A stretch of DNA of 64,000 nucleotides from Aeromicrobium endophyticum (GTDB taxonomy: Bacteria; Actinomycetota; Actinomycetes; Propionibacteriales; Nocardioidaceae), in NCBI RefSeq assembly GCF_003586285.1, contig NZ_QUBR01000001.1, forward strand, positions 1,915,373-1,979,372, read 5' to 3'. Made by a program: the position numbers and the translations under genes. Of this stretch, positions 19,240 to 28,792 are shown piece after piece (the stretch's first letter is position 1; every line of letters starts with the position of its first letter). The notes beneath the pieces are model-generated. The model worked only from the letters and a program-made list of their open reading frames with translations. It was not told where the DNA came from and did no database searches.

Positions 19240-19269
19240 GCCCCGGTTCCGCTCACGCGGGGCCGGGGC
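19240..19269 (+). terminator. Hairpin terminator after carD
   Basis: GCCCCGG (19240-19246) pairs with CCGGGGC (19263-19269), 14 nt after the carD stop, and is followed by TTCGTC. Confidence 0.6.
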
Positions 19270-19288
19270 TTCGTCATGTCCGGGCCCG

Positions 19289-19342
19289 CAGGGCGGTGCG
19301 TTCGCGTCCACCGTCTCCCGATTCTTGGACGCTGGCGCACCG
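19289..19342. repeat. Dispersed palindromic repeat, family A, copy 2
   Basis: This is the second copy of the 54-nt element at 4236-4289, in the same orientation. Arms GGTGCG-TTC-GCGTCCA (19295-19310) and TGGACGC-TGG-CGCACC (19326-19341) pair around a 15-nt loop. Here the stem is better matched than in copy 1. A C5-G10 run follows at 19344-19358. Confidence 0.6.
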
Positions 19343-19373
19343 ACCCCCGGGGGGGGGGTAGGGGCGGAAGGGG

Positions 19374-19850
19374 TCAGCGAGGGACGACGAGGGCGGTCGC
19401 GATGGCGGCGATGCCCTCACCGCGTCCGGTCAGGCCCAGACCGTCGGTCGTCGTGGCCGACAGGGCGACGGGGCCGCCGACCGCATCGCTCAGCACGCGC
19501 TGCGCCTGCTCGCGGCGGGGACCGATCTTCGGGCCGTTGCCGATCACCTGCACCGAGACGTTGCCGACCGTCCAGCCGTGCTCGTGCAGCCGCCGCGCGG
19601 TCTCGACCAGGAAGTCGACGCCGGCCGCTCCGGACCACTGCGGGTCGGACGTGCCGAAGTGGCTGCCGATGTCACCGAGACCCGCGGCACCGAGCACCGC
19701 GTCGACGATGGCGTGGGCGACGCAGTCGCCGTCGGAGTGGCCCTCCAGCCCCTGCGGCTCGTCGGGCCACGACAGGCCCGCGAGCCACATAGGACGTCCG
19801 TCGACGAGGCGGTGGACGTCGGTGCCGATGCCGATGCGTGCAGAGCTCAC
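19374..19850 (-). CDS. ispF: 2-C-methyl-D-erythritol 2,4-cyclodiphosphate synthase
   Basis: An enzyme of the MEP isoprenoid pathway that makes MEcPP from CDP-ME 2-phosphate. The zinc ligands D-x-H are in GIGTDVHR at the N-terminus and His in [12 protein letters not shown] (about residue 43); the C-terminal [14 protein letters not shown] is also typical. The 158-residue length is usual. GTG 19850 is the start that gives the family N-terminus. ispD, normally next to it in this carD context, is not present here. Confidence 0.95.
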   Translation of the reverse strand: MSSARIGIGTDVHRLVDGRPMWLAGLSWPDEPQGLEGHSDGDCVAHAIVDAVLGAAGLGDIGSHFGTSDPQWSGAAGVDFLVETARRLHEHGWTVGNVSVQVIGNGPKIGPRREQAQRVLSDAVGGPVALSATTTDGLGLTGRGEGIAAIATALVVPR

Positions 19851-19907
19851 CTGCCGATCATGCCAGTTCGTCCGGCACAGATTGGACGTGCGCGCGAGGA
19901 TGGCGAG

Positions 19908-21416
19908 GTGAGAGCTCGAGTGACGGTGACTGCCGGCGTGCTGGCCGCGGCGGCATCGATGGTGGCCAGCGAGGGGCTCAGCGCCCTGCTCGACCTGCGC
20001 GAGTCGCCGGTCGTGTCGGTCGGCCAGTCGGTCATCGCCCTGACGCCCGGCCCCATCGCCCACGCGATCATCGAGGTCGTCGGCACCAAGGACAAGCCCC
20101 TCGCCGTCGCGAGCGTCGTGGTGGCCATCCTGCTGCTCGGCGCAGTGGTCGGGCGGTGGTGGCTCACCCGCCGGCTCGCGGCGTTCGCCCTCGTCTCGCT
20201 GCTGGTCGTCCTGGCGGCGGCCGCGGTGCTGACGCGCCCCTACGCCTCGCCCCAAGGCGTCTTCGCCGCCGTCGCCGGCGGGTTCGTGCTGGTCGCCGTG
20301 CTGCAGCTGCTGCTGGCACCCCGCGCGAACGCGCATGCCGCGCCCGACGCGTCGCGTCGCACGTTCATCCGCACGGCCGCGCTGATCGCGGTCGCGACGG
20401 CCGTGGTGGGCGGTGCGGGGCAGGCCCTGGCCTCGCGCCGTCGTCGCCGGCAGACCGTCGAGCGGGCTCGAGCCGCGCTGCGCATCCCGGCCCGTCCCGT
20501 CGAGGTGCCGGCCGGCGCCGATCTGCAGGTCGCCGGGCAGCAGCCGTGGCTGACCTCCAACCGTGACTTCTACCGCATCGACACCGCGCTGCAGGCGCCG
20601 CTGATCGACCCGTCCGAGTGGCGGCTGCGCATCACCGGGATGGTCGACCGCGAGCTGACGTTGAGCTATCAGGACCTGCTCGACCGCGGTCTCACCGACG
20701 CCTGGATCACGATCTGCTGCGTCTCGAACGTCGTGGGCGGCGAGCTGATCGGCAACACCGTGTGGGGCGGCGTGCCGATCAAGAGCATCCTCGACGAGGT
20801 CGGCATCCGGCCCGGCGCCGACGCGCTTCTCTCGACGTCCGAGGACGGGTGGACGTGCGGCACGCCGCTCGACGCCCTGACGGACGGCCGCGACGCGCTG
20901 CTGGCCCTCACCATGAACGGCGAGCCGCTGCCCGTGCCGCACGGGTTCCCGGTGCGGCAGGTCGTGCCCGGCCTGTACGGCTACGTCTCGGCGACCAAGT
21001 GGGTCACGGAGTGGAAGGTCACCCGCTTCGACGACTTCGAGGCGTTCTGGACGCAGCGCGGCTGGGGCGAGCGCGGCCCCATCAAGACCGAGTCACGCAT
21101 CGACGTCCCGCGCGACGGCGGCACGGTCGATGCCGGCACCGTGACGGTGGCCGGTGTGGCCTGGGCCCAGCACACGGGTGTCGAGGGCGTCGAGTTCCGT
21201 GTCGACGGCGGCCCGTGGCAGAAGGCCCGCCTGGGCGCGGCTCCGTCGGTCGACACGTGGGTTCAGTGGACGGCCGACTGGGACGCCGAGCCCGGCGACC
21301 ACGCCATCGAGGCGCGGGCGACCGATGCCACGGGCAAGCCCCAGACCGATGCCGTCGCCGACGTGCTGCCCGACGGCGCGACCGGCTACCCGCGCATCTC
21401 GGTGCGGGTGTCCTGA
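19908..21416 (+). CDS. Membrane-anchored sulfite-oxidase-type molybdopterin protein
   Basis: A 502-residue molybdoenzyme of the sulfite oxidase/YedY superfamily. The first 180 residues contain about four to five membrane helices; a second basic-hydrophobic segment ([18 protein letters not shown]) follows and leads to an external catalytic domain. The Mo-binding Cys is in [12 protein letters not shown], and the dimerisation domain occupies the last 120 residues. Substrates of such membrane-tethered forms are mostly unknown (sulfite or sulfoxides are possible). GTG 19908 starts it, 57 nt from divergent ispF. Confidence 0.85.
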   Translation: MRARVTVTAGVLAAAASMVASEGLSALLDLRESPVVSVGQSVIALTPGPIAHAIIEVVGTKDKPLAVASVVVAILLLGAVVGRWWLTRRLAAFALVSLLVVLAAAAVLTRPYASPQGVFAAVAGGFVLVAVLQLLLAPRANAHAAPDASRRTFIRTAALIAVATAVVGGAGQALASRRRRRQTVERARAALRIPARPVEVPAGADLQVAGQQPWLTSNRDFYRIDTALQAPLIDPSEWRLRITGMVDRELTLSYQDLLDRGLTDAWITICCVSNVVGGELIGNTVWGGVPIKSILDEVGIRPGADALLSTSEDGWTCGTPLDALTDGRDALLALTMNGEPLPVPHGFPVRQVVPGLYGYVSATKWVTEWKVTRFDDFEAFWTQRGWGERGPIKTESRIDVPRDGGTVDAGTVTVAGVAWAQHTGVEGVEFRVDGGPWQKARLGAAPSVDTWVQWTADWDAEPGDHAIEARATDATGKPQTDAVADVLPDGATGYPRISVRVS

Positions 21417-21417
21417 C

Positions 21418-22656
21418 CTACCAGCGGGCGCTGGCAGCCGGCAGGGGAGTGCTGGTGGGACGGATGACGTAGACGACCCCGCCGCTGCCGTTGGTCCAGG
21501 CCTTCTCGAACTGCGCCCGGGAGTAGACGCGCCGCACGGTCGAGTTCTTCGGCGCGGCCGGGTCGTTGACGATGACGTCGCCGGTGGCCGTGAACCCGCG
21601 GATGACTATGAGGTGTCCGGGCGTCGCCGAGATGGGCGATCCGGTGAGCTGGCCGCGGCCGAAGGCGACGGAGGCGACCAGCGGGATGCCGGCGCGGATG
21701 AAGCTCTCGGCCTCACGCAGCGAGTCGAGGCGCGTCACGAACGTGTCGAGCGAGTAGCCCGCGGCGTAGGCGGCGTTGAACGACCAGTTGCCGGTGCCCT
21801 TGTACTGGTGGTCGTAGGTGTAGCGGGCGGCGTGGTCGACGAACGAGTCGGTGTAGCGCGACCACGAGTAGGCCGACGGCTTCGGTCCCTTGCCGTAGTA
21901 GCGCATGACCATCGCGGTGGACGTCGGCGAGCACCACGCCTCGCCGCCGTTGCCCCACTGCGGGAACTCGCCGCGGTGGATCATCTGGGACGACTGCGGC
22001 ACCGGCAGGTCGGTCGTGGCCGTCATGGTGGTGGCGCTGGTCGGGATCGACCGGGTGGCGAACGGTGCGGCGACGGCGTTGACGGCGTACAGCGTCGGCG
22101 TGGAGCGGCTGCCCTTGGGCCGGTGCAGGATGACGCGCACCTGGTAGCGGTCGAAACTCTTGCCGGCATTGGCCAGCACGGTGTCGGTCGAGACGCGGGC
22201 GAGGTCATCGGACTGCGCGGAGTACGACGAGCGCTTGACGCGCGAGGTGCTGCCGGCCCACCGGGCGACGGTGTCCCAGCTGCCGACCGTGGCGCCGCTG
22301 CGCACGCGGACGTCGATGCGAGCCCACGTGCCGCCGGGTGTCTTGATGCTCCACGACGGGACGAGCGAGGTGGCGGCGGAGCCGGTGGACTGCCACGGGC
22401 TCTGCCACGTGCCGCGGTCGTACGACTTCTTGCCGCCCGAGACGCGGGGGTCCTTGTAGCGGGTCACCGACGTCTTGCCGCCGACCACCATGCGTCCGGA
22501 CTTGGCGGACAGGCCCTTCGACGTGCCCTGGGCGAAGTCGCCCGTGGACGTCCAGCGGTGGAAGGTGGGCTGGTCGGTGGCGGCCGTGGCGGGGACGGCG
22601 GTCACGACGCCGAGGCCGACGACGGCGGAGGCGACAAGGGGAAGGATGCGGCGCAT
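21418..22656 (-). CDS. Secreted C39-family peptidase-like protein
   Basis: A 412-residue exported protein: signal peptide MRRILPLVASAVVGLGVV..ATAA, an N-terminal beta-rich region of about 220 residues, and a C-terminal papain-like C39 domain. Catalytic residues appear as Cys in GGEAWCSPTST, His in PGHLIVIRGF and Asp in DVIVNDPAAP. It probably cleaves peptides or cell-wall cross-bridges outside the cell; the target is unknown. ATG 22656 has TACCAT 6 nt upstream. Its stop lies directly after that of the molybdoprotein gene (convergent). Confidence 0.85.
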   Translation of the reverse strand: MRRILPLVASAVVGLGVVTAVPATAATDQPTFHRWTSTGDFAQGTSKGLSAKSGRMVVGGKTSVTRYKDPRVSGGKKSYDRGTWQSPWQSTGSAATSLVPSWSIKTPGGTWARIDVRVRSGATVGSWDTVARWAGSTSRVKRSSYSAQSDDLARVSTDTVLANAGKSFDRYQVRVILHRPKGSRSTPTLYAVNAVAAPFATRSIPTSATTMTATTDLPVPQSSQMIHRGEFPQWGNGGEAWCSPTSTAMVMRYYGKGPKPSAYSWSRYTDSFVDHAARYTYDHQYKGTGNWSFNAAYAAGYSLDTFVTRLDSLREAESFIRAGIPLVASVAFGRGQLTGSPISATPGHLIVIRGFTATGDVIVNDPAAPKNSTVRRVYSRAQFEKAWTNGSGGVVYVIRPTSTPLPAASARW

Positions 22657-22760
22657 CGCACCATGGTAGGCCGTCGATGGGACGTGTGGGGCTGATGTGA
22701 CAGCACGACAGCCGGACGGACGATCGCCGCCGGGTCGCCGCGAGCCGATAGGGTTGTGCC

Positions 22761-24182
22761 GTGGCATTCCAGCTCTACGACACCGCGTCCCGGCAGATCC
22801 GCGCTCTCGACCCGGTCGTCCCGGGCCGGGTGTCGATCTATCACTGCGGGCTGACGGTGCAGGGCCCGCCGCACATCGGCCACATCCGCAAGGAGGTCGT
22901 CTTCGACGTCCTGCGCCGGTGGCTCGAGCGCTCGGGCCTCGAGGTCTCGATCGTCGCCAACGTCACCGACATCGACGACAAGATCCTGGCCAAGGGCGTC
23001 GAGCAGGGACGTCCGTGGTTCGCGGTGGCCTACGAGAACGAGCGGGCGCTGCACGCGGCCTACGAGGTGCTGGGCTGCGTCCCGCCCACGTACGAGCCGC
23101 GCGCGACCGGCGTCGTCCCCGAGATGATCGAGATGATCCAGACGCTCATCGAGCGGGGTCACGCCTACGCCGCGGGCGACGGTTCGGGTGACGTCTACTT
23201 CGACGTCCGGTCGTGGCCCGCCTACGGGGAGCTGTCCGGGCAGAAGGTCGACGACATGCTCAACGCCGAGGACGCCCCGCCCGAGGGCAAGCGCGACGGC
23301 CGCGACTTCGCGCTCTGGAAGGGGCACAAGGCCGGCGACCCCGAGTCCGCCTCGTGGCCGACGCCCTGGGGCCGCGGACGTCCGGGCTGGCACCTGGAGT
23401 GCTCGGCGATGGCGGCCAAGTACCTGGGCCCCGAGTTCGACATCCACGGCGGCGGGCTCGACCTGCGCTTCCCGCACCACGAGAACGAGCTGGCCCAGTC
23501 GCGGGCGGCGGGGCAGCCGTTCGCGCGGGTGTGGATGCACAACGCGATGCTCAACCTGGCCGGCGCCAAGATGTCGAAGTCGGTCGGCAACACGCTGATG
23601 GTCAGCGAGGTCGTCAAGCGCGTGCGTCCCATCGACCTGCGCTACTACCTCGCCGCCTCGCACTACCGCTCGATCGTCGAGTTCAGCGAGGAGTCGCTCG
23701 CCGAGGCCGCGACGGCGTTCGGGCGCATCGAGGGATTCGTCCGGCGTGCCGCGGAGCTGTGCGGCGCCGGCGAGCTGGGCGAGGTGGTCGACGGGTTCGC
23801 CACGGCGATGGACGACGACCTGTCGGTACCGGCGGCGCTGGCCCACCTGCAGTCCGTCGTGCGAGCCGGACAGGCGGCGCTGCCGGACGGCGACAGCGCC
23901 CACCTGCGCCGAGCTCTCGCCGACGTCCGGGCCATGCTCGACGTGCTCGGTTTGGACCCACTGTCCCCGACGTGGGATCGTGGGGGTGACGATGCGGCCT
24001 ATGCGCAGGTGATCGACTCCCTCGTCGAGGGACTCCTCGAGCAGCGCCAGGCGGCACGGGCCACCAAGGACTTCGCCACCGCAGACCGTGTGCGCGACCA
24101 GCTCACGGCGGCCGGCATCGACATCGAGGACACGCCGCAGGGTGCGCGCTGGTCCGTGAAGACTGATCTTCTAGGGAGCTAG
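22761..24182 (+). CDS. cysS: Cysteinyl-tRNA synthetase
   Basis: A class I aminoacyl-tRNA synthetase, 473 residues, charging tRNA-Cys. The zinc-binding Cys is in [17 protein letters not shown], which also holds the HIGH motif; LECSAMA supplies another zinc ligand; KMSKS is present in AKMSKSVGN; the helical anticodon-binding end follows. A TAGGGT box ends 6 nt before GTG 22761, so the transcript is leaderless. It is followed 4 nt later by rlmB, as in other Actinobacteria. The paralogue MshC of mycothiol synthesis is excluded by the full-length C-terminus. Confidence 0.95.
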   Translation: MAFQLYDTASRQIRALDPVVPGRVSIYHCGLTVQGPPHIGHIRKEVVFDVLRRWLERSGLEVSIVANVTDIDDKILAKGVEQGRPWFAVAYENERALHAAYEVLGCVPPTYEPRATGVVPEMIEMIQTLIERGHAYAAGDGSGDVYFDVRSWPAYGELSGQKVDDMLNAEDAPPEGKRDGRDFALWKGHKAGDPESASWPTPWGRGRPGWHLECSAMAAKYLGPEFDIHGGGLDLRFPHHENELAQSRAAGQPFARVWMHNAMLNLAGAKMSKSVGNTLMVSEVVKRVRPIDLRYYLAASHYRSIVEFSEESLAEAATAFGRIEGFVRRAAELCGAGELGEVVDGFATAMDDDLSVPAALAHLQSVVRAGQAALPDGDSAHLRRALADVRAMLDVLGLDPLSPTWDRGGDDAAYAQVIDSLVEGLLEQRQAARATKDFATADRVRDQLTAAGIDIEDTPQGARWSVKTDLLGS

Positions 24183-24186
24183 CACC

Positions 24187-25134
24187 ATGCCAGGCAACAG
24201 CAGTCGCAGAGGCGCCATCAAGAAGTCCGGCAAGGGCAACCCCACCGCGGGATCCGGCGGACGCCGCCGCCAGGGGCTCGAGGGCAAGGGCCCGACCCCG
24301 CGGGCCGAGGACCGTCCGAACCACAAGATCTACAAGATGAAGAACGCGACTGCCAAGCGCGAGCAGGCGCGGCCCAAGCGGGCCAAGCCGGGCGAGGGCG
24401 CCGAGTGGGTCGCCGGACGCAACTCGGTGCTCGAGCTGTTGCGCGCGACCGTGCCGGTGCACGCGCTCTACGTCGCCGAGGGCACCGACCGCGACGAGAA
24501 GATCCGAGAGATCTTCAAGCTCGCCGCCGAGCAGCACGTCAGCCTGCTCGAGATCGGACGCATCGAGCTCGACAAGCTCACCGGCGGCGCCGTGCACCAG
24601 GGCATCGCGGCCAAGCTCAACGCGTACGACTACGCGCACCCGCAGGACCTGCTCGACCTCGCCGCCGAGCGCGACGAGCCGGCGCTCATCCTGGTGCTCG
24701 ACGGCATCACCGACCCCCGCAACCTCGGCGCGATCATCCGCTCGGCCTCGGGCTTCGGCGCGCACGGCGTCGTCATCCCCGAGCGTCGGGCCGCGCAGAT
24801 CACCGCCGCCGCCTGGAAGACGTCCGCGGGTGCGGCGGCCCGGGTGCCGGTGGCTCGCGTCACCAACGTCACGCGCACGCTCAAGCAGTTCCAGGAGGAC
24901 GGCTGCATGGTCATCGGCCTGGCCGCCGACGGCACGGTCGACGTCGCCGACTCGCAGCTGGTCGACGGCCCGCTGGTCGTCGTCATCGGCAGCGAGGGCA
25001 AGGGCCTGTCGCGCCTCGTGGGCGAGACCTGCGACGAGATCGTCTCGATCCCGATGAGCACGGGTCTCGAGAGCCTCAACGCCGGAGTGGCGGCAGGCAT
25101 CGCGCTGTACGCCATCAGCCAGCGCCGGGGCTGA
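24187..25134 (+). CDS. rlmB: 23S rRNA 2'-O-methyltransferase RlmB-type (SpoU family)
   Basis: A 315-residue SPOUT methyltransferase that methylates the ribose of a guanosine in 23S rRNA. It has an actinobacterial basic, low-complexity N-terminal extension (residues 1-70), an L30e-like substrate-binding part (about 75-150) and the trefoil-knot domain with motif 1 DPRNLGAIIRSA, motif 2 VIGSEGKGL and motif 3 IPMSTGLESLNAGVA. The gene lies 4 nt after cysS and is probably co-transcribed with it. Confidence 0.93.
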   Translation: MPGNSSRRGAIKKSGKGNPTAGSGGRRRQGLEGKGPTPRAEDRPNHKIYKMKNATAKREQARPKRAKPGEGAEWVAGRNSVLELLRATVPVHALYVAEGTDRDEKIREIFKLAAEQHVSLLEIGRIELDKLTGGAVHQGIAAKLNAYDYAHPQDLLDLAAERDEPALILVLDGITDPRNLGAIIRSASGFGAHGVVIPERRAAQITAAAWKTSAGAAARVPVARVTNVTRTLKQFQEDGCMVIGLAADGTVDVADSQLVDGPLVVVIGSEGKGLSRLVGETCDEIVSIPMSTGLESLNAGVAAGIALYAISQRRG

Positions 25135-25142
25135 CCCAGCCC

Positions 25143-25167
25143 GGCTCGCGGGGTTCGCCCGCGAGCC
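25143..25167. terminator. Bidirectional hairpin terminator
   Basis: A perfect 10-bp stem GGCTCGCGGG/CCCGCGAGCC with a GTTCG loop lies between the convergent rlmB and the last gene of the large minus-strand operon. Confidence 0.85.
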
Positions 25168-25176
25168 GTGACTCGT

Positions 25177-26985
25177 TCACGCCCCAGCGGTGATGTGCTC
25201 CGTCCAGGCGTCGTGCAGCCGTGCGTAGACGCCCGGCTGCGTCACGAGGTCGTCGTGGGCGCCGTCCTGCACGATCCGTCCGCCGTCGAACACAAGCACT
25301 CGGTCGGCGCCCTGCGCCGTGGCCATGCGGTGGGCGATCGAGATCGTCGTGCGGCCGGCGGTGAGCGAGGACAGCGCCCGCTGCAGCCGGACGTCGGTGG
25401 CGGGGTCGACGCCGCTGGTGGCCTCGTCGAGCACGAGGAGATCGGGATCGACCAGCGCGGTCCGCGCGAGCGCCACCAGCTGTCGCTCGCCCGCCGACAG
25501 ACGGGCGCCCCGCACGCCGACCCGTGTCGAGAGGCCGTCCGGCAGCCCGTCGAGCCAGGGGCCGAGGCCCAGCGACTCGACGATCGCGTCGAGGTCCCAG
25601 GAGCCCGATCGGGCGCCCATGACGATGTTCTCGGCGATCGTGACGTTGAACAGGAACGGGTCCTGGGGGACGATCGCGACCCGTCGCTGGAGTGACCGGT
25701 CGCTGACGTCCCCGATCGGGACCCCGCCGAGCAGCACCACCCCGCGGCTCGGCGCGATCTGTCGCGTCACGAGCTTGGCGAACGTGCTCTTGCCCGAGCC
25801 CGTCTCGCCGATCACGGCGATGTGCTCGCCGGAGTCGATCGCCACCTCGAGCCGGTGCACCACGGGCGGTCCGCCGTAGCCGGCGGAGACATCGAGCAAC
25901 CGCACGGAGATCGGCCCTGACGGCAGGTCGTGCGCCTCGCCGCCGACCGTCCCGCCAGGTGCCGTCACCAGCTCCAGGGCGCGACGCCAACCGGCGACGG
26001 CGTTCTGCGCCTCGCCGAGCATCTGCACGAGCGACTGCAGGGGCCGGACGAAAAAGGTCACGAGCAGCAGCATCGACACGACCTCGCCGGCCGTCAGGCC
26101 CAAGGACGGCTCCCACCCCGACGCTCCGGAGGACCAGCGCACACCCAGGACCACCACGGCCACGGTCATAAGCGAGATCGCGATCTCGCCGAGCGCGGTG
26201 TTCACGTGCAGCGGCACAAGGGTGCGACGTTGCGCCGCGGCAGTGCGGTCGACGGCCGCGTCGAGATCGGCTGCCATGCGTGCGCGGGTGCCGGTCGACC
26301 GTACGACAGCGATGCCTGCCACGGCTTCTCCGACCGTGGTCTGCAGCTCCGACACGCTCTCGCGGACGGCCAGGTAGCGAGTGGCGACGACCGACTGGAT
26401 ACGTGTCATCGCCACCGTCAGCGCCACCGCGAGAGCCAGGACCGGTAGGGCCAGCTGCCACGAGTAGGCGGTGATGATGACGCCGGCGATGATCATCTGC
26501 ATGACGTTGACCAGCAGCACCACGCCGCCGTTCTGGGCGAAGGTCGTGACGGCGTCGACGTCACTGGTCAGGCGGGTGACGAGATCGGCGCTGCGGGTCG
26601 TGGCGGCTGTCTCGGGCGCCATGCGGTGGACACGGGCCACACCCGCCGTCCTCAGCTCGGCGAGCGCCTGCTCCAGGCGCCGGTAGACGCGCCGGTTGAG
26701 CCACCACGACGCCACCAGGGCGGCGAGGGTCGCGCCGGCCCCGACCGCGACGGCGTGGGCGACGACCGACGAGGCGTCGGCGTCGGTGTCCAGCAGACCG
26801 TGGTCTAGCGCCTGCTGCACGGTCAGCGGCGTGACGATGCGTCCGGCACCAGCGACGGCTGCCAGGATCACGGTCAGCCACAGGCCCGTCACGATGCTGG
26901 GCGAGGTCTGCCGCACCCGGGCCAGGACGTCGCGGGCGGACGAGCGCCCCAGGTCCGCCAGCCCGGGCGGGGGGTGTTCAGACAC
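25177..26985 (-). CDS. ABC exporter half-transporter, canonical subunit
   Basis: A 602-residue fusion of a six-helix membrane domain and an ATP-binding domain. Walker A GETGSGKST, signature LSAGERQ (A in place of the second G), Walker B with catalytic Glu LLVLDEATS, and H-loop TISIAHRM are all present, so its own catalytic residues are intact. It pairs with the preceding gene (8-nt overlap) as a heterodimeric exporter. It is the last gene of the ten-gene sulfur operon; exported cargo is unknown, possibly a toxic product or an intermediate of organosulfur breakdown. Confidence 0.88.
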   Translation of the reverse strand: MSEHPPPGLADLGRSSARDVLARVRQTSPSIVTGLWLTVILAAVAGAGRIVTPLTVQQALDHGLLDTDADASSVVAHAVAVGAGATLAALVASWWLNRRVYRRLEQALAELRTAGVARVHRMAPETAATTRSADLVTRLTSDVDAVTTFAQNGGVVLLVNVMQMIIAGVIITAYSWQLALPVLALAVALTVAMTRIQSVVATRYLAVRESVSELQTTVGEAVAGIAVVRSTGTRARMAADLDAAVDRTAAAQRRTLVPLHVNTALGEIAISLMTVAVVVLGVRWSSGASGWEPSLGLTAGEVVSMLLLVTFFVRPLQSLVQMLGEAQNAVAGWRRALELVTAPGGTVGGEAHDLPSGPISVRLLDVSAGYGGPPVVHRLEVAIDSGEHIAVIGETGSGKSTFAKLVTRQIAPSRGVVLLGGVPIGDVSDRSLQRRVAIVPQDPFLFNVTIAENIVMGARSGSWDLDAIVESLGLGPWLDGLPDGLSTRVGVRGARLSAGERQLVALARTALVDPDLLVLDEATSGVDPATDVRLQRALSSLTAGRTTISIAHRMATAQGADRVLVFDGGRIVQDGAHDDLVTQPGVYARLHDAWTEHITAGA

Positions 26986-28792
26986 GGTGCTGTGCCGATC
27001 CGTACGCGTCGAGGACGCGGCCGTACGCGGGCTCGGCGGCCATCAGCTCGGCGTGCGTGCCGGAACTGACGATGCGGCCACGGTCGAGCAGGACCACGCG
27101 ATCGGCTATCGCTACCGAGCTGGGACGACCACCGACGACCAGCACCGTGGTCCGCCCGCGCAGGTCGGCGATCGCGTCGAGGACGTCGCGCTCGACCGCC
27201 GGGTCGAGTGCGGACGTCGCGTCGTCGAGCACCAGCAGCCGCGGACCGCGCAGCAGGGTGCGGGCCAGGCAGATGCGCTGTCGCTGGCCTCCGGACAGCC
27301 GTCCGCCCCGCTCGCCGACGATGGTGTCGAGGCCATCGGGGAGGGCGCGCACGACCTCGTCGGCACGGGCGGCGACGAGGGCGGCCTCGACCTCGTCGTC
27401 GCGGTAGCTCCGGGCCTCTCGCGGGTGCCCGTCGAGGACGAGGTTGTCGAGCAGCGACCCCGCGAACAGCCACGAGTCCTGCGCGACCAGGCCGATGTGA
27501 GAGGCGACCTGATCCGCGGCGAGCTCGACGGCGTCGACCCCGTCCGTCGTGGGCGTCCCGATCCGCACGACGCCGCTCGTCGGGTCGATCTGGCGCGTCA
27601 CCAGGTCGACGACCGTGCTCTTGCCCGCGCCGGTCGCGCCGACAAGGGCGACGATCTCGCCGGGCGCCAGGTGCAGGTCGATGTCGTCGAGCAGCACGCG
27701 CGAGCCGCGGGTCACTTGGGCGTGGACGACCCGCACGTCGAGCGGACCCTCGTCGGCCAGGCGGCGTGCACCGAAGCGCGTCACGTTGTCGGACTCGAGC
27801 ACGGCCGCGACCCGGGACCCGCCGGCCGCCGACATCGGCAGCATGCCGAGGAACCGGCTGATGACGTTCAGCGGGATGGAGACCGTCAGCAGCAGGTACA
27901 CGACCTCGACGACGACGCCGACCGTCAGCGCGCCGGACTCGACTCGTCCCGCACCCACGGCGAGCACGGCGAGGATCGCCCCTGTCGGCAACAGCTCGAG
28001 CATGGGGTCGAACAGGGAGCTGACGTCGCCCATGCGGACGTTGGCCGCCCGGAGACGTCCTGCCGCATCGCCGATCCGACGCTCCTCGTGGTCGACGAGG
28101 CCGAGGGTGCGAACGACCTGACCACCGTCGATGCTCTCGAGCGCCGCGGCCCCGAGGTCGCCCCGTGCCGCCTGCGCCGCCTGTGCTCGCGGGGTGAGCG
28201 CGCGCTGGTACAGCAGGTTCAGCGCGAGGACGGACGTGACGAGGGTGAGGCCGACCGCGCCCAGCGCCGCGTCCCGGGTCATGAGCTGGACCATCGCCAC
28301 GACGAGCATCACGACCATGCCGAGCGCGAAGTACAGGAATGCCGTGGGCAACCACACCGCATCGACGTCGGACACCGCCGTCGAGAGCAGCCGGCCGGGT
28401 GAGTGTCGGCGGTGCCAGCCGAGGTCGAGGTCGAGGTAGTGACGCACCACGGCGCGTCGCGTGCGGGCCTGTGCCGCGTGCTGCACCCGACCGCTGGCGA
28501 TGCCGCGCAGCACGATGGTCGTCCAGCGGACCGTGGACACGCCGAGGATCGCACCGACGGCGACCCACCAGGTGGCCCGCGAGACCTCGCGACCGGCCAG
28601 CGCCGGGATGACGAGGTGATCGGTGGTCCAGCCGATCGCCCAGGCGCTGAGCACCATGGTGAGGCCGTTCACGACCCCGACGACGGTGGCGAGCGCAGCG
28701 GGACGGGGGTGGGCGAGCGATCCGTCGAGCATCGTCCGGAGGCCGGTGCGGACGGTGCCCGGTCTGGACCTGACCAGTCCGTCAGGTCTCAC
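26978..28792 (-). CDS. ABC exporter half-transporter, degenerate ATPase subunit
   Basis: A 604-residue ABC exporter subunit partnering the gene after it. Walker A GATGAGKST and signature LSGGQRQ are normal, but the catalytic Glu after Walker B is Asp (LLVLDDATS) and the H-loop His is replaced (VLVVGGRPS). This is the expected asymmetry of heterodimeric exporters with one degenerate ATP site. GTG 28792 overlaps the PanE-like stop as GTGA; the open frame to 29509 is antisense-like noise over the upstream gene. Confidence 0.86.
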   Translation of the reverse strand: MRPDGLVRSRPGTVRTGLRTMLDGSLAHPRPAALATVVGVVNGLTMVLSAWAIGWTTDHLVIPALAGREVSRATWWVAVGAILGVSTVRWTTIVLRGIASGRVQHAAQARTRRAVVRHYLDLDLGWHRRHSPGRLLSTAVSDVDAVWLPTAFLYFALGMVVMLVVAMVQLMTRDAALGAVGLTLVTSVLALNLLYQRALTPRAQAAQAARGDLGAAALESIDGGQVVRTLGLVDHEERRIGDAAGRLRAANVRMGDVSSLFDPMLELLPTGAILAVLAVGAGRVESGALTVGVVVEVVYLLLTVSIPLNVISRFLGMLPMSAAGGSRVAAVLESDNVTRFGARRLADEGPLDVRVVHAQVTRGSRVLLDDIDLHLAPGEIVALVGATGAGKSTVVDLVTRQIDPTSGVVRIGTPTTDGVDAVELAADQVASHIGLVAQDSWLFAGSLLDNLVLDGHPREARSYRDDEVEAALVAARADEVVRALPDGLDTIVGERGGRLSGGQRQRICLARTLLRGPRLLVLDDATSALDPAVERDVLDAIADLRGRTTVLVVGGRPSSVAIADRVVLLDRGRIVSSGTHAELMAAEPAYGRVLDAYGSAQHRV

